From positions 124,001-188,000 of the forward strand of contig NW_027017958.1 in the NCBI RefSeq assembly GCF_032854445.1: 64,000 bases of DNA. Reading direction: 5' to 3'. The translations under genes were made by a program, and so were the position numbers. Under the pieces are notes generated by a model. It did no database searches. It worked only from the letters and a program-made list of their open reading frames with translations, and was not told the DNA's origin. Position 1 is the first letter of the stretch, and each line of letters starts with the position of its first letter. Shown here piece by piece: positions 13,987 through 27,238 of this stretch. Source of the stretch: Liolophura sinensis (lineage: Eukaryota; Mollusca; Polyplacophora; Chitonida; Chitonidae).

Positions 13987-16900
13987 TAGATTACCATTGT
14001 AATAATTTAATAGCGTGTTCAGTTACAAAATGAACATTGAAATCATTATAATAGAATGTTCATTGGCAAGATGAACATTGTAATCATTATAATAGCATAT
14101 TCAGTTACAAGATGAACATTATAATAACCTAATACCGTGTTCATTTACAAAATGAACATTAAAATTATTAAAATAGCACGTTCAGTGACAAAATGATCAT
14201 TAAAATTATTATAATAGCATGCTCAGTTACAAGGTGAACATTGTAATCATTATAATAGCGTCAACGGTTACAAGATGAACATTGTAAAAGTTAAAATAGC
14301 GTGTTCAGATACAAAATGAACATTGAAATCATTATAATAGAATGTTCAGTGGCAAGATAAACATTGTAATCATTATAATAGCATATTCAGTTACAAGATG
14401 AACATTATAATAACCTAATACCGTGTTCATTTACAAAATGAACATTAAAATTATTAAAATAGCACGTTCAGTGACAAAATGATCATTAAAATTATTATAA
14501 TAGCATGCTCAGTTACAAGGTGAACATTGTAATCATTATAATAGCGTCAACGGTTACAAGATGAACATTGTAAAAGTTAAAATAGCATGTTCAGTTACGA
14601 AGTGAACATTATAATCATTATAATAGCATGCTCAGTTGCAAGATAAACATTGTAATCATTATAATATCATTTTCAGTTACAAGATGAAAATTGTAATCGA
14701 CATAATAGCATGTTTAGTTGCATGATGAACATTGTAATCATTGTAATAGCATGTTCAGTTACAAAGTAAACATTGTAATCATTATAATAGCCTTAACGGT
14801 TACAAAATCATCATTGTAATCAATATAATAGCATGCACAGTTACAAAATGAATATTGCAATCATTATATTAGCATATTTCATAACAAGATGAACATTGTA
14901 ATCATTATTATAGCATATGTAGTTACAAGATGAACACTGTAATCATTATAAAAACATCATCAGTTACAAGGTGGACATTGTAATCAGTGTAAAACCATGC
15001 TCAGTTGCAAAATGGACATTGTAATCATTACATTAGCATGTTCAGTTACAAGATGAACATTGTAATCATTATAATATCATGCTCAGTTGCAAGATGAAGA
15101 TTGTAATCGAGATAATAGCATGTTCAGTTACAAGATGAACATTGTAATCATTGTAATAGCATGTTCAGTTACAAAGTGAACATTGTAATTGGTATACAAG
15201 CATGCTCAGTTGCAAAATGGACATTGTAATCATTACAATAGCATATTCAGTTACAAGATGAACATTGTAATCATTATAATAATGTGCTCCGTTACAAGGT
15301 GAACATTGGAATCATTACAATAGCGTGCTCAGTTACAAGATGATCATTGTAATCATTAAAAAAACATGCCCAGTTACAAGATGAACATTGTAAAAGGTAT
15401 AATATCATGTTCAGTTACGAAGTGAACATTGTAATCATTACAAAAGCATGCTCAGTTGCATGATAAACATTGTAATCATTAAAATATCATTTTCAGTTAA
15501 AAGATGAAGATTGTAATCGACATAATAGCATGTTCAGTTACAAGATAAACATTGTAATCATTGTAATAGCATGTTCAGTTACAAAGTAAACATTGTAATT
15601 ATTATATTAGCGTCAACTGTTACAAAATCATCATTGTAATCAATATAATAGTATGCTCAGTTACAAAATGAATATTGCAATTATTATATTAGCATATTTC
15701 ATTACAAGATGAACATTGTAATCATTATTATAGCATATGTAGTTACAAGATAAACATTGTAATCATTTTAAAAACATCATCACTTACAAGGTGAACATTG
15801 TAATCAGTATAAAAGCATACTCAGTTGCAAAATGGACATTGTAATCATTATAATCATATTCACTTACAAGATGAATATTGTAATCATTATAATAACATCA
15901 TCAGTTACAAAATAAACATTGTATTCATTATATTAGCACGTTCAATTACAAGATGAACATTGTAATCATTATAAACAGCATGTTCAGTTGCAAGGTGAAC
16001 ATTGTAATCATTATAATAACATGCTCAGTTACAAGATGAACATTGTAATCATTATAATAGCATGTTCAGTTACAAGGTGGACATTGTAATCATTATTATA
16101 GCATATGTAGTTGCAAGATAAACATTGTAATCATTTTAAAAACATCATCAGTTACAAGGTGAACATTGTAATCAGTATAAAAGCATACTCAGTTGCAAAA
16201 TGGACATTGTAATCATTATAATCATATTCACTTACAAGATGAATATTGTAATCATTATAATAACATCATCAGTTACAAAATAAACATTGTATTCATTATA
16301 TTAGCACGTTCAATTACAAGATGAACATTGTAATCATTATAAACAGCATGTTCAGTTGCAAGGTGAACATTGTAATCCTTATAAAAACATGCTCAGTTAC
16401 AAAATGAACATTGTAATCATTATAATAGCATGTTCAGTTACAAGGTGGACATTGTAATCATTATTATAGCATATGTAGTTACAAGATAAACATTGTAATC
16501 ATTTTAAAAACATCATCAGTTACAAGGTGGACATTGTAATCAGTATAAAAGCATGCTCAGTTGCAAAATGGACATTGTAATCATTACATTAGCATATTCA
16601 CTTACAAGATGAACATTGTAATTATTATAATAACATCATCAGTTACAAAATGAACATTGTATTTATTATATTAGCACGTTAAACTACAAGATGAACATTG
16701 TAATCATTATAATATCATGCTCAGTTTTAAGATGAAGATTGTAATCGACATAATAGCATGTTCAGTTACAAGATGAACATTGTAATCATTGTAATAGCAT
16801 GTTCAGTTACAAAGTGAACATTGTAATCCTTATAATTGCATGTTCAGTTACAAGATGAACATTGTAATCATTATAAAAACATCATCAGTTGCAAGGTCAA

Positions 16901-19900
16901 CATTGTTATCAGTATACAAGCATGCTCAGTTGCAAAATGGACAGTGTAATCATTACAATAGCATATTCAGTTACATGATGAACATTGTAATCATTATAAT
17001 AATGTGCTCAGTTACAAGGTGAACATTGTAATCATTACAATAGCGTGCTCAGTTACAAGATGAACATTGTAATCATTATAAAAACATCATCAGTTACAAG
17101 GTGAACATTGTAATCATTATAAAAACATCATCAGTTACAAGGTGAACATTGTAATCAGTATAAAAGCATGCTCAGTTGCAAAATGGACATTGTAATCATT
17201 ACATTAGCATATTCACTTACAAGATGAATATTGTAATCATTATAATAACATCATCAGTTACAAAATAAACATTGTATTCATTATATTAGCACGTTCAATT
17301 ACAAGATGAACATTGTAATCATTATAAAAGCATGTTTAGTTGCAAGGTGAACATTGTAATCATTATAAAAACATGCTCAGTTACAAGATTAACATTGAAG
17401 TCATTATAATAGCATGTTCAGTTACAAGGTGGACATTGTAATCAGTATAAAAGCATGCTCAGTTGGAGAATGGACATTATAATTATTACATTAGCATATT
17501 CAGTTACAAGATGAATATTGTAATCATTATAATAACATCATCAGTTACAAAATGAACATTGTATTCATTATATTAGCACGTTCAATTACAAGATGATCAT
17601 TGTAATCATTATAATATCATGCTCAGTTGCAAGATGAATATTGTAATCGACATAATAGCATGTTCAGTTAAAAGATGAACATTGTAATCATTGTAATAGC
17701 ATGTTCAGTTACAAAGTGAACATTGTAATCCTTATAATTGCATGTTCAGTTACCAGATGAACATTGTAATCATTATAAAAACATCATCAGTTGCAAGGTG
17801 AACATTGTAATCAGTATACAAGCATGCTCAGTTGCAAAATGGACATTGTAATCATTACAATAGCATATTCAGGTACAAGATGATGTTGTAATCATTATAA
17901 TAATGTGCTCAGTTACAAGGTGAACATTGTAATCATTACAATATCGTGCTCAGTTACAATATGAACATTGTAATAATTTAATAGCGTGTTCAGTTACAAA
18001 ATAAACATTGAAACCATTATAAGAGAATGTTCAGTGCCAAGATAAACATTGCAATCATTATAATAGCATATTCAGTTACAAGATGAACATTATAATAACC
18101 TAATACTGTGTTCAGTTACAAAATGAACATTAAAATTGTGATAATAGCACGTTCAGTGACAAGGTGAACATTTAAATCATTATAATAGCATGTTCAGTTA
18201 CAACATGAACATTGTAATCATTATAATAGCATGCTCAATTACAAGATGAACATTGTAATCAGTAAAATAGCATGCTCAGTTACAAAATTAAAATTGTAAT
18301 CATTATACTAGTATGCTCAATTACAAGATGAACATTGTAATAATTATAATAGCTTGCTCAAATACGAGATGAGCAATGTAATTATTATAATAGCATGCTC
18401 AATTAAAAGAAAAAAATTGTAATCAGTATAATAGCATGCTCAGTTACAAAATGAACATTGTAATCATTATACTAGTTTGCCCAGTTACAAGATGAACATT
18501 GTTATCAGTATAATGGCATGTTCAGTTACAACATGAACATTGTAATCATTATAATAGCATGTTCAGTTACAAGATGAACATTGTAATCAGTATAATAGCA
18601 TGCTCAGTTACAAAATTAATATTGTAATCATTATAATAGCGTCAACGGTTACAAAATCATCATTGTAATCAATATAATAGCATGCTCAGTTACAAAATTA
18701 ATATTGCAGTTACTATATTAGCATATTTCATTACAAGATGAACATTGTAATCAGTATTATAGCATATGTAGTTACAAGATGAACATTGTAATCATTATAA
18801 AAACATCATCAGTGACAAGGTGAACATTGTAATCAGTATAAAAGCATTGTCAGTTGCAAAATGGACATTGTAATCATTACATTAGCATATTAACTTACAA
18901 GATGAATATTGTAATCATTATAATAACATCATCAGTTACAAACAAACATTGTATTCATTATATTAGCACGTTCAATTACAAGATGAACATTGTAATCATT
19001 ATAAAAGCATGTTCAGTTACAAGGTGAACATTGTAATCATTATAAAAACATGCTCAGTTACTAGATGAACATTTAAATCATTATAATAGCATGTTCAGTT
19101 ACAAGGTGGACATTTTAATCAGTATAAAAGCATGCTCAGTTGCAAAATGGACATTGTAATCATTACATTAGCATATTCAGTTACAAGATGAATATTGTAA
19201 CATTATAATAACATCATCAGTTACAAAATGAACATTGTATTCATTATATTAGCACGTTCAATTACAAGATGAACATTGTAATCATTATAATATCATGCTC
19301 AGTTGCAAGATGAAGATTGTAATCGACATAATAGCATGTTCAGTTACAAGATGAACATTGTAATCATTGTAATAGCATGTTCAGTTACAAAGTGAACATT
19401 GTAATCGACATAATAGCATGTTTAGTTACAAGATGAACATTGTAATCATTGTAATAGCATGTTCAGTTACAAAGTGAACATTGTAATCAACATAATAGCA
19501 TGTTCAGTTACAAGATGAACATTGTAATCATTATAAAAACATCATCAGTTGCAAGGTGAACATTGTAATTAGAATACAAGCATGCTCAGTTGCAAAATGG
19601 ACATTGTAATCATTACAATAGCATATTTAGGTACAAGATGAACATTGTAATCATTATAATAATGTGCTCAGTTACAAGGTGAACATTGTAATCATTACAA
19701 TAGGGTGCTCAGTTACAATATGAACATTGTAATTATTATAATAGCATGTTCAGTTACAGGATGAACATTGTAATAATTTAATAGCGTGTTCAGTTACAAA
19801 ATGAACATTGAAACCATTATAAGAGAATGTTCAGTGCCAAGATAAACATTGCAATCATTATAATAGCATATTCAGTTACAAGATGAACATTATAATAACC

Positions 19901-20329
19901 TAATACTGTGTTCAGTTACAAAATGAACATTAAAATTGTTATAATAGCACGTTCAGTGACAAGGTGAACATTTAAATCATTATAATAGCATGCTCAGTTA
20001 CAAGGTGAACATTGTAATCATTATAATAGCGTCAACTGTTACAAAATCATCATTATAATCAATATAATAGCATGCCTAGTTGCAAAATGAATATTGCAAT
20101 CATTATATTAGCATATTTCATTACAAGATGAACATTGTAATCATTATTATAGCATATGTAGTTATAAGATGAGCATTGTAATCAGTATAAAAGCATGTTC
20201 TGTTGCAAAATGAACATTGTAATCATTATTTTAGCATGTTCAGTTACAAGATGAACATTGTAATCATAATAACAGCATGGTCAGTTACAAGACGAACACT
20301 GTAATCATTGTAATAGCATGTTCAGTTAC
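13987..20329 (+). repeat. Higher-order repeat copy H3 (6343 bp)
   Basis: This copy runs between TAGATTACCA anchors at 13987 and 20330. It matches H2 with two visible length differences: three extra bases near 14880 and a 246-bp loss at 18470. 6586 + 3 - 246 = 6343, so these two changes account for the full length difference. The lost segment is exactly 6 x 41 bp and includes the SINE remnant. Confidence 0.87.
18470..18483 (+). other. Junction of an exact 6-monomer deletion
   Basis: In H2 the sequence TACTAGTATGCTCAG at 11881 and TACTAGTATGCCCAG at 12127 are 246 bp apart. In H3 a single fused form, TACTAGTTTGCCCAG, starts at 18470, the position expected for the first of the pair. Everything between, including the SINE remnant, is gone. 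The same fused junction is present in H1 at 3576, so the short form exists twice in the window. Confidence 0.82.
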
Positions 20330-23300
20330 TAGATTACCATTGTAATAATTTAATAGCGTGTTCAGTTACAAAATGAACATTGAAATCATTATAATAGAAT
20401 GTTCATTGGCAAGATGAACATTGTAATCATTATAATAGCATATTCAGTTACAAGATGAACATTATAATAACCTAATACCGTGTTCATTTACAAAATGAAC
20501 ATTAAAATTATTAAAATAGCACGTTCAGTGACAAAATGATCATTAAAATTATTATAATAGCATGCTCAGTTACAAGGTGAACATTGTAATCATTATAATA
20601 GCGTCAACGGTTACAAGATGAACATTGTAAAAGTTAAAATAGCGTGTTCAGATACAAAATGAACATTGAAATCATTATAATAGAATGTTCAGTGGCAAGA
20701 TAAACATTGTAATCATTATAATAGCATATTCAGTTACAAGATGAACATTATAATAACCTAATACCGTGTTCATTTACAAAATGAACATTAAAATTATTAA
20801 AATAGCACGTTCAGTGACAAAATGATCATTAAAATTATTATAATAGCATGCTCAGTTACAAGGTGAACATTGTAATCATTATAATAGCGTCAACGGTTAC
20901 AAGATGAACATTGTAAAAGTTAAAATAGCATGTTCAGTTACGAAGTGAACATTATAATCATTATAATAGCATGCTCAGTTGCAAGATAAACATTGTAATC
21001 ATTATAATATCATTTTCAGTTACAAGATGAAAATTGTAATCGACATAATAGCATGTTTAGTTGCATGATGAACATTGTAATCATTGTAATAGCATGTTCA
21101 GTTACAAAGTAAACATTGTAATCATTATAATAGCCTTAACGGTTACAAAATCATCATTGTAATCAATATAATAGCATGCACAGTTACAAAATGAATATTG
21201 CAATCATTATATTAGCATATTTCATAACAAGATGAACATTGTAATCATTATTATAGCATATGTAGTTACAAGATGAACACTGTAATCATTATAAAAACAT
21301 CATCAGTTACAACGTGGACATTGTAATCAGTGTAAAACCATGCTCAGTTGCAAAATGGACATTGTAATCATTACATTAGCATGTTCAGTTACAAGATGAA
21401 CATTGTAATCATTATAATATCATGCTCAGTTGCAAGATGAAGATTGTAATCGAGATAATAGCATGTTCAGTTACAAGATGAACATTGTAATCATTGTAAT
21501 AGCATGTTCAGTTACAAAGTGAACATTGTAATTAGTATACAAGCATGCTCAGTTGCAAAATGGACATTGTAATCATTACAATAGCATATTCAGTTACAAG
21601 ATGAACATTGTAATCATTATAATAATGTGCTCCGTTACAAGGTGAACATTGGAATCATTACAATAGCGTGCTCAGTTACAAGATGATCATTGTAATCATT
21701 AGAAAAACATGCCCAGTTACAAGATGAACATTGTAAAAGGTATAATATCATGTTCAGTTACGAAGTGAACATTGTAATCATTACAAAAGCATGCTCAGTT
21801 GCATGATAAACATTGTAATCATTAAAATATCATTTTCAGTTAAAAGATGAAGATTGTAATCGACATAATAGCATGTTCAGTTACAAGATAAACATTGTAA
21901 TCATTGTAATAGCATGTTCAGTTACAAAGTAAACATTGTAATTATTATATTAGCGTCAACTGTTACAAAATCATCATTGTAATCAATATAATAGTATGCT
22001 CAGTTACAAAATGAATATTGCAATTATTATATTAGCATATTTCATTACAAGATGAACATTGTAATCATTATTATAGCATATGTAGTTACAAGATAAACAT
22101 TGTAATCATTTTAAAAACATCATCAGTTACAAGGTGAACATTGTAATCAGTATAAAAGCATACTCAGTTGCAAAATGGACATTGTAATCATTATAATCAT
22201 ATTCACTTACAAGATGAATATTGTAATCATTATAATAACATCATCAGTTACAAAATAAACATTGTATTCATTATATTAGCACGTTCAATTACAAGATGAA
22301 CATTGTAATCATTATAAACAGCATGTTCAGTTGCAAGGTGAACATTGTAATCATTATAAAAACATGCTCAGTTACAAGATGAACATTGTAATCATTATAA
22401 TAGCATGTTCAGTTACAAGGTGGACATTGTAATCAGTATAAAAGCATGCTCAGTTGCAAAATGGACATTGTAATCATTACATTAGCATATTCACTTAAAA
22501 GATGAACATTGTAATTATTATAATAACATCATCAGTTACAAAATGAACATTGTATTCATTATATTAGCACGTTAAACTACAAGATGAACATTGTAATCAT
22601 TATAATATCATGCTCAGTTTCAAGATGAAGATTGTAATCGACATAATAGCATGTTCAGTTACAAGATGAACATTGTAATCATTGTAATAGCATGTTCAGT
22701 TACAAAGTGAACATTGTAATCCTTATAATTGCATGTTCAGTTACAAGATGAACATTGTAATCATTATAAAATCATCATCAGTTGCAAGGTGAACATTGTT
22801 ATCAGTATACAAGCATGCTCAGTTGCAAAATGGACAGTGTAATCATTACAATAGCATATTCAGTTACATGATGAACATTGTAATCATTATAATAATGTGC
22901 TCAGTTACAAGGTGAACATTGTAATCATTACAATAGAGTGCTCAGTTACAAGATGAACATTGTAATCATTATAAAAACATCATCAGTTACAAGGTGAACA
23001 TTGTAATCAGTATAAAAGCATGCTCAGTTGCAAAATGGACATTGTAATCATTACATTAGCATATTCACTTACAAGATGAATATTGTAATCATTATAATAA
23101 CATCATCAGTTACAAAATAAACATTGTATTCATTATATTAGCACGTTCAATTACAAGATGAACATTGTAATCATTATAAAAGCATGTTTAGTTGCAAGGT
23201 GAACATTGTAATCATTATAAAAACATGCTCAGTTACAAGATTAACATTGAAGTCATTATAATAGCATGTTCAGTTACAAGGTGGACATTGTAATCAGTAT

Positions 23301-26300
23301 AAAAGCATGCTCAGTTGGAGAATGGACATTATAATTATTACATTAGCATATTCAGTTACAAGATGAATATTGTAATCATTATAATAACATCATCAGTTAC
23401 AAAATGAACATTGTATTCATTATATTAGCACGTTCAATTACAAGATGATCATTGTAATCATTATAATATCATGCTCAGTTGCAAGATGAATATTGTAATC
23501 GACATAATAGCATGTTCAGTTACAAGATGAACATTGTAATCATTGTAATAGCATGTTCAGTTACAAAGTGAACATTGTAATCCTTATAATTGCATGTTCA
23601 GTTACCAGATGAACATTGTAATCATTATAAAAACATCATCAGTTGCAAGGTGAACATTGTAATCAGTATACAAGCATGCTCAGTTGCAAAATGGACATTG
23701 TAATCATTACAATAGCATATTCAGGTACAAGATGATGTTGTAATCATTATAATAATGTGCTCAGTTACAAGGTGAACATTGTAATCATTACAATATCGTG
23801 CTCAGTTACAATATGAACATTGTAATAATTTAATAGCGTGTTCAGTTACAAAATGAACATTGAAACCATTATAAGAGAATGTTCAGTGCCAAGATAAACA
23901 TTGCAATCATTATAATAGCATATTCAGTTACAAGATGAACATTATAATAACCTAATACTGTGTTCAGTTACAAAATGAACATTAAAATTGTGATAATAGC
24001 ACGTTCAGTGACAAGGTGAACATTTAAATCATTTTAATAGCATGCTCAGTTACAAGGTGAACATTGTAATCATTATAATAGCGTCAACTGTTACAAAATC
24101 ATCATTGTAATCAATATAATAGCATGCCTAGTTACAAAATGAATATTGCAATTATTATATTAGCATATTTCATTACAAGATGAACATTGTAATCATTATT
24201 ATAGCATATGTAGTTATAAGATGAGCATTGTAATCAGTATAAAAGCATGTTCTGTTGCAAAATGAACATTGTAATCATTATTTTAGCATGTTCAGTTACA
24301 AGATGAACATTGTAATCATAATAACAGCATGGTCAGTTACAAGATGAACACTGTAATCATTGTAATAGCATGCTCAGTTACAAGATGAACATTGTAATCA
24401 GTATTATAGCATATTCGGTTACAGGATGAACATTGCAATAACCTAATACCGTGTTCAGTTACAAAATGAACATTAAAACTATTATAATATCACTTTCAGT
24501 GACATGGTGAACATTGTAATCATTATAATAGCATGTTCAGTTACGAGGTGATTATTGTAATTACTAGAATAGCACGTTCAGTTACAAGACACCCTTTGTA
24601 ATTATTATAATAGCATCTTCAGTTACAAGATAAACATTGTAATCATTATATTAGCACGATTAGTTGAAACGTGAGGATTGTAATTGATATAATAGCATGT
24701 TCAGTTACAAGATAAATATTTTAGTTATTGTAATGGCATGTTCATTTACAAGGTGAACATTGTAATCATTATAATAACATGTTTACTTACAAGATGATCA
24801 TTGTAATCATCACATTAGGACGTTCAGTTACAAGATGAACATTGTAATTATTATAAAAGCATGTTCACTTACTAAATGAACATTGTAATTATTATAATAT
24901 CATGCTTAGTTACAAGATGAACATTGTTATCAGTATAATAGCATGTTCAGTAACAACATAAACATTGTAATCATTATAATAGCATGCTCAATTACAAGAT
25001 GAACATTGTAATCAGTATAATAGCATGCTCAGTTACAAAATTAACAATGTAATCATTATACTAGTATGCTCAGTTACAAGATGAACATTGTAATCATTAT
25101 AATAACATGTTCAGTTACCAGAGAGAACGACGTTAAGACCCAAGCACTCACTCAGTTACCAGATGAACATTGTAATCATTATATTAGGATGTTCAGTTAC
25201 AAGATGAACATTGTAATCAATATAATAGCATATTCAGTTACAAAGTGAACATTGTAATCGACATAATAGCATGTTTAGTTACAAAATGAACATTGTAATC
25301 ATTATACTAGTATGCCCAGTTACAAGATGAACATTGTTATCAGTATAATGGCATGTTCAGTTACAACATGAACATTGTAATCATTATAATAGCATGTTCA
25401 GTTACAAGATGAACATTGTAATCAGTATAATAGCATGCTCAGTTACAAAATTAATATTGTAATCATTATAATAGCGTCAACGGTTACAAAATCATCATTG
25501 TAATCAATATAATAGCATGCTCAGTTACAAAATTAATATTGCAGTTACTATATTAGCATATTTCATTACAAGATGAACATTGTAATCAGTATTATAGCAT
25601 ATGTAGTTACAAGATGAACATTGTAATCATTATAAAAACATCATCAGTGACAAGGTGAACATTGTAATCAGTATAAAAGCATTGTCAGTTGCAAAATGGA
25701 CATTGTAATCATTACATTAGCATATTAACTTACAAGATGAATATTGTAATCATTATAATAACATCATCAGTTACAAACAAACATTGTATTCATTATATTA
25801 GCACGTTCAATTACAAGATGAACATTGTAATCATTATAAAAGCATGTTCAGTTACAAGGTGAACATTGTAATCATTATAAAAACATGCTCAGTTACTAGA
25901 TGAACATTTAAATCATTATAATAGCATGTTCAGTTACAAGGTGGACATTTTAATCAGTATAAAAGCATGCTCAGTTGCAAAATGGACATTGTAATCATTA
26001 CATTAGCATATTCAGTTACAAGATGAATATTGTAACATTATAATAACATCATCAGTTACAAAATGAACATTGTATTCATTATATTAGCACGTTCAATTAC
26101 AAGATGAACATTGTAATCATTATAATATCATGCTCAGTTGCAAGATGAAGATTGTAATCGACATAATAGCATGTTCAGTTACAAGATGAACATTGTAATC
26201 ATTGTAATAGCATGTTCAGTTACAAAGTGAACATTGTAATCGACATAATAGCATGTTTAGTTACAAGATGAACATTGTAATCATTGTAATAGCATGTTCA

Positions 26301-27099
26301 GTTACAAAGTGAACATTGTAATCGACATAATAGCATGTTCAGTTACAAGATGAACATTGTAATCATTATAAAAACATCATCAGTTGCAAGGTGAACATTG
26401 TAATTAGAATACAAGCATGCTCAGTTGCAAAATGGACATTGTAATCATTACAATAGCATATTTAGGTACAAGATGAACATTGTAATCATTATAATAATGT
26501 GCTCAGTTACAAGGTGAACATTGTAATCATTACAATAGGGTGCTCAGTTACAATATGAACATTGTAATCATTATAATAGCATGTTCAGTTACAGGATGAA
26601 CATTGTAATAATTTAATAGCGTGTTCAGTTACAAAATGAACATTGAAACCATTATAAGAGAATGTTCAGTGCCAAGATAAACATTGCAATCATTATAATA
26701 GCATATTCAGTTACAAGATGAACATTATAATAACCTAATACTGTGTTCAGTTACAAAATGAACATTAAAATTGTTATAATAGCACGTTCAGTGACAAGGT
26801 GAACATTTAAATCATTATAATAGCATGCTCAGTTACAAGGTGAACATTGTAATCATTATAATAGCGTCAACTGTTACAAAATCATCATTATAATCAATAT
26901 AATAGCATGCCTAGTTGCAAAATGAATATTGCAATCATTATATTAGCATATTTCATTACAAGATGAACATTGTAATCATTATTATAGCATATGTAGTTAT
27001 AAGATGAGCATTGTAATCAGTATAAAAGCATGTTATGTTGCAAAATGAACATTGTAATCATTATTTTAGCATGTTCAGTTACAAGATGAACATTGTAAT
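20330..27099 (+). repeat. Higher-order repeat copy H4 (right end truncated)
   Basis: H4 starts at the TAGATTACCA anchor and follows the HOR order up to about 27099. There the sequence switches after CATTGTAATC to a monomer order typical of the central block. Its anchor-to-remnant distance (20887 to 25066) is 4179 bp, identical to H5 (55455 to 59634). H4 and H5 are the closest pair in internal layout despite being separated by 28 kb. Confidence 0.85.
25123..25151 (+). mobile_element. SINE A 3'-end remnant, copy 4 (type I)
   Basis: Same remnant in H4 with both TCAGTTACCAGA flanks and GTTAAGACCC. The equivalent site in H3 was lost with the 6-monomer deletion at 18470. Confidence 0.85.
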
Positions 27100-27209
27100 C
27101 AGTATAATAGCATGCTCAGTTACAAATTTAACAATGTAATCATTATACTAGTATGCTCAGTTACAAGATGAACATTGTAATCATTATAATAACATGTTCA
27201 GTTACCAGA

Positions 27210-27238
27210 GAGAACGACGTTAAAACCCAAGCACTCAC
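27210..27238 (+). mobile_element. SINE A 3'-end remnant, copy 5 (type II)
   Basis: Same remnant with TCAGTTACCAGA flanks, but with GTTAAAACCC, the state shared with 36589 and 49780 and closer to the intact SINE (GTTAAACCCC). It lies just inside the left edge of the central block, showing that type II sequence begins near 27100. Confidence 0.85.
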
